Below are positions 63,204-64,000 of a DNA stretch of 64,000 nt, in pieces (the stretch's first letter is position 1; each line of letters starts with the position of its first letter). The notes below the pieces were generated by a model. It did not search any database. It was not told the DNA's origin and saw nothing but the letters and a program-made list of their open reading frames with translations. The translations under genes and the position numbers were made by a program. Source of the stretch: Sphingobacterium pedocola (GTDB lineage: Bacteria > Bacteroidota > Bacteroidia > Sphingobacteriales > Sphingobacteriaceae). Where the stretch lies: the NCBI RefSeq assembly GCF_015209965.1, contig NZ_MU158690.1, positions 372,854 through 436,853 on the forward strand. The letters run 5' to 3'.

Positions 63204-64000
63204 CTAAATCATACGGATTGCCTGATCGAAATCTGCGATCAGGTCGTCAATGTGTTCAATACCTACTGAAATCCGAAGCATTCCTTTTGTAATACCGGAG
63301 GTTTGTTTTTGTTCCGCTGAATGATGCGAGCCCCACATGCTTGCCGGATGGACAACCAGTGATTCAACCCCTCCCAAGCTCGCTGCATTCGTAAATATTT
63401 TTAGGTTGTTGAGTATTCTTTGGGCATTTTGAAAGGCATTTTCGTCACTTTGTCCTACCACTTCTATACACAACATTCCTGTGAAACCTTTCATCTGTTT
63501 TTTTGCTAGCTCATGCTGTGGATGTGAAGGTAACCCGACATAGGCGACATGCTGGATAGCGGCATTTCTTTCCAGCCACTCCGCTAGTTGTTGCGCGTTC
63601 TCGTTAATCTGTCGAACCCGAAGCGAAAGGGTTTTTAAACCTCTTAACAGCAGCCAAGAGTCAAATGGACTTAACGTGGCGCCCAATACTAGGGAACGGC
63701 TCCAGACTTTCTCAATATATTCTTTGGAACCACATACGATGCCTGCGGTTAAATCAGAATGTCCGCCCAGATACTTTGTGGCACTATGAATAACGACGTC
63801 GATACCAAATTCACTGGGCAACTGATTTATGGGGGAAGCAAATGTATTATCCACCATAGTCGTGATACCTTTTTCTTTTCCTAATCTTCCCAATAGCTCA
63901 AGATCCGTAATATCTAAATTTGGATTGGATGGTGTTTCTAAATAAATAAGTTTGGTGTTCGATTGTATGGCTGCTTCGAATGCATTGATATCCTTTTGGT
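63204..64000 (-). CDS. Cys/Met metabolism PLP enzyme (trans-sulfuration family), 5' end cut by window edge
   Basis: The frame stays open from the stop at 63204 to the window edge, so the true start lies outside; the TTG at 63893 is internal. The visible 265 residues are the C-terminal two thirds of a cystathionine gamma-synthase, beta-lyase or methionine gamma-lyase type enzyme: LIYLETPSNPNLDITDL, MVDNTFASP, the Schiff-base lysine in HSATKYLGGHSD, and SLGGVESLVVHPASMWGSHH with the substrate arginine region. Which reaction it catalyses cannot be decided without the N-terminus. Confidence 0.92.
   Translation of the reverse strand, partial: QKDINAFEAAIQSNTKLIYLETPSNPNLDITDLELLGRLGKEKGITTMVDNTFASPINQLPSEFGIDVVIHSATKYLGGHSDLTAGIVCGSKEYIEKVWSRSLVLGATLSPFDSWLLLRGLKTLSLRVRQINENAQQLAEWLERNAAIQHVAYVGLPSHPQHELAKKQMKGFTGMLCIEVVGQSDENAFQNAQRILNNLKIFTNAASLGGVESLVVHPASMWGSHHSAEQKQTSGITKGMLRISVGIEHIDDLIADFDQAIRMI

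Noticed and set aside
1..64000. CRISPR array or rRNA operon
   Set aside because: No evenly spaced short direct repeats with unique spacers, and no rRNA sequence, were seen on reading through the window.

Overview
The window is chromosomal DNA from a member of the Bacteroidota, most likely the Sphingobacteriaceae (Sphingobacterium, Olivibacter or Pedobacter relatives). The evidence is moderate-to-low GC, almost no Shine-Dalgarno sequences, promoters of the Bacteroidota type (TTG/TTTG about 19-21 bases before TAnnTTTG), a TonB receptor with a carboxypeptidase-regulatory-like N-domain, a NagB-LmbE fusion, and the gene order parA-parB-DUF5683-dapB-lepB. The species cannot be fixed from the sequence alone.

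Layout. 1-3.6 kb: a PIG-L/LmbE deacetylase cut by the left edge, then a peroxiredoxin-thioredoxin-small protein operon. 3.8-11.5 kb: tRNA-Arg, an exported GH43/BNR_4 pair for polysaccharide breakdown, an MFS transporter, an aldo/keto reductase, tRNA-Lys, a predicted outer-membrane protein and a two-domain GH43 gene broken by a one-base deletion in a C-run. 11.7-28.2 kb: mostly housekeeping genes (PLP enzyme, HU, TPR protein, a 29-aa basic protein resembling ribosomal mS38, RNase G, Rrf2 regulator, PafA-like phosphatase, UvrA, an ECF sigma/membrane protein pair, a dipeptidase with a GH3C-beta-lactamase hybrid, XseA/XseB, RadA). 28.8-32.7 kb: TlpA-like protein, methionine aminotransferase, NagB-LmbE.

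32.8-46.4 kb is the accessory region of most interest. It opens with a DUF4143-type ATPase behind two tandem copies of a 22-bp palindrome, an AraC regulator and a Bacteroidota HU-like protein. A Fur-type box then precedes a run of co-directed genes: TonB receptor, DUF4374 lipoprotein, small lipoprotein, exported ankyrin protein, DUF2271 protein, PepSY-flavodoxin-reductase fusion and exported ApbE. It resembles the Bacteroides xenosiderophore system XusABC, with an added extracytosolic flavin arm: ApbE may flavinylate the DUF2271 protein at a TGAS motif, and the PepSY fusion could pass NAD(P)H electrons to it to reduce incoming ferric siderophore. The component similarities are read from the sequence; the combined pathway is inference.

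46.4-64 kb: a holin-like membrane protein, DUF2147 protein, Kbl, TypA/BipA, an LpxH-like hydrolase, an FMN reductase, ParA/ParB, DUF5683, DapB, LepB, PdxJ, the galT-galK-galM operon and a trans-sulfuration enzyme cut by the right edge. Three copies of a 425-495 bp intergenic element (28.3, 48.8 and 51.5 kb) have terminal inverted repeats and hairpins whose arms change together between copies. They look like MITEs or structured non-coding elements, and the short ORFs inside them are probably not genes. Two shorter dispersed repeats of another type lie at 42.5 and 58.5 kb.
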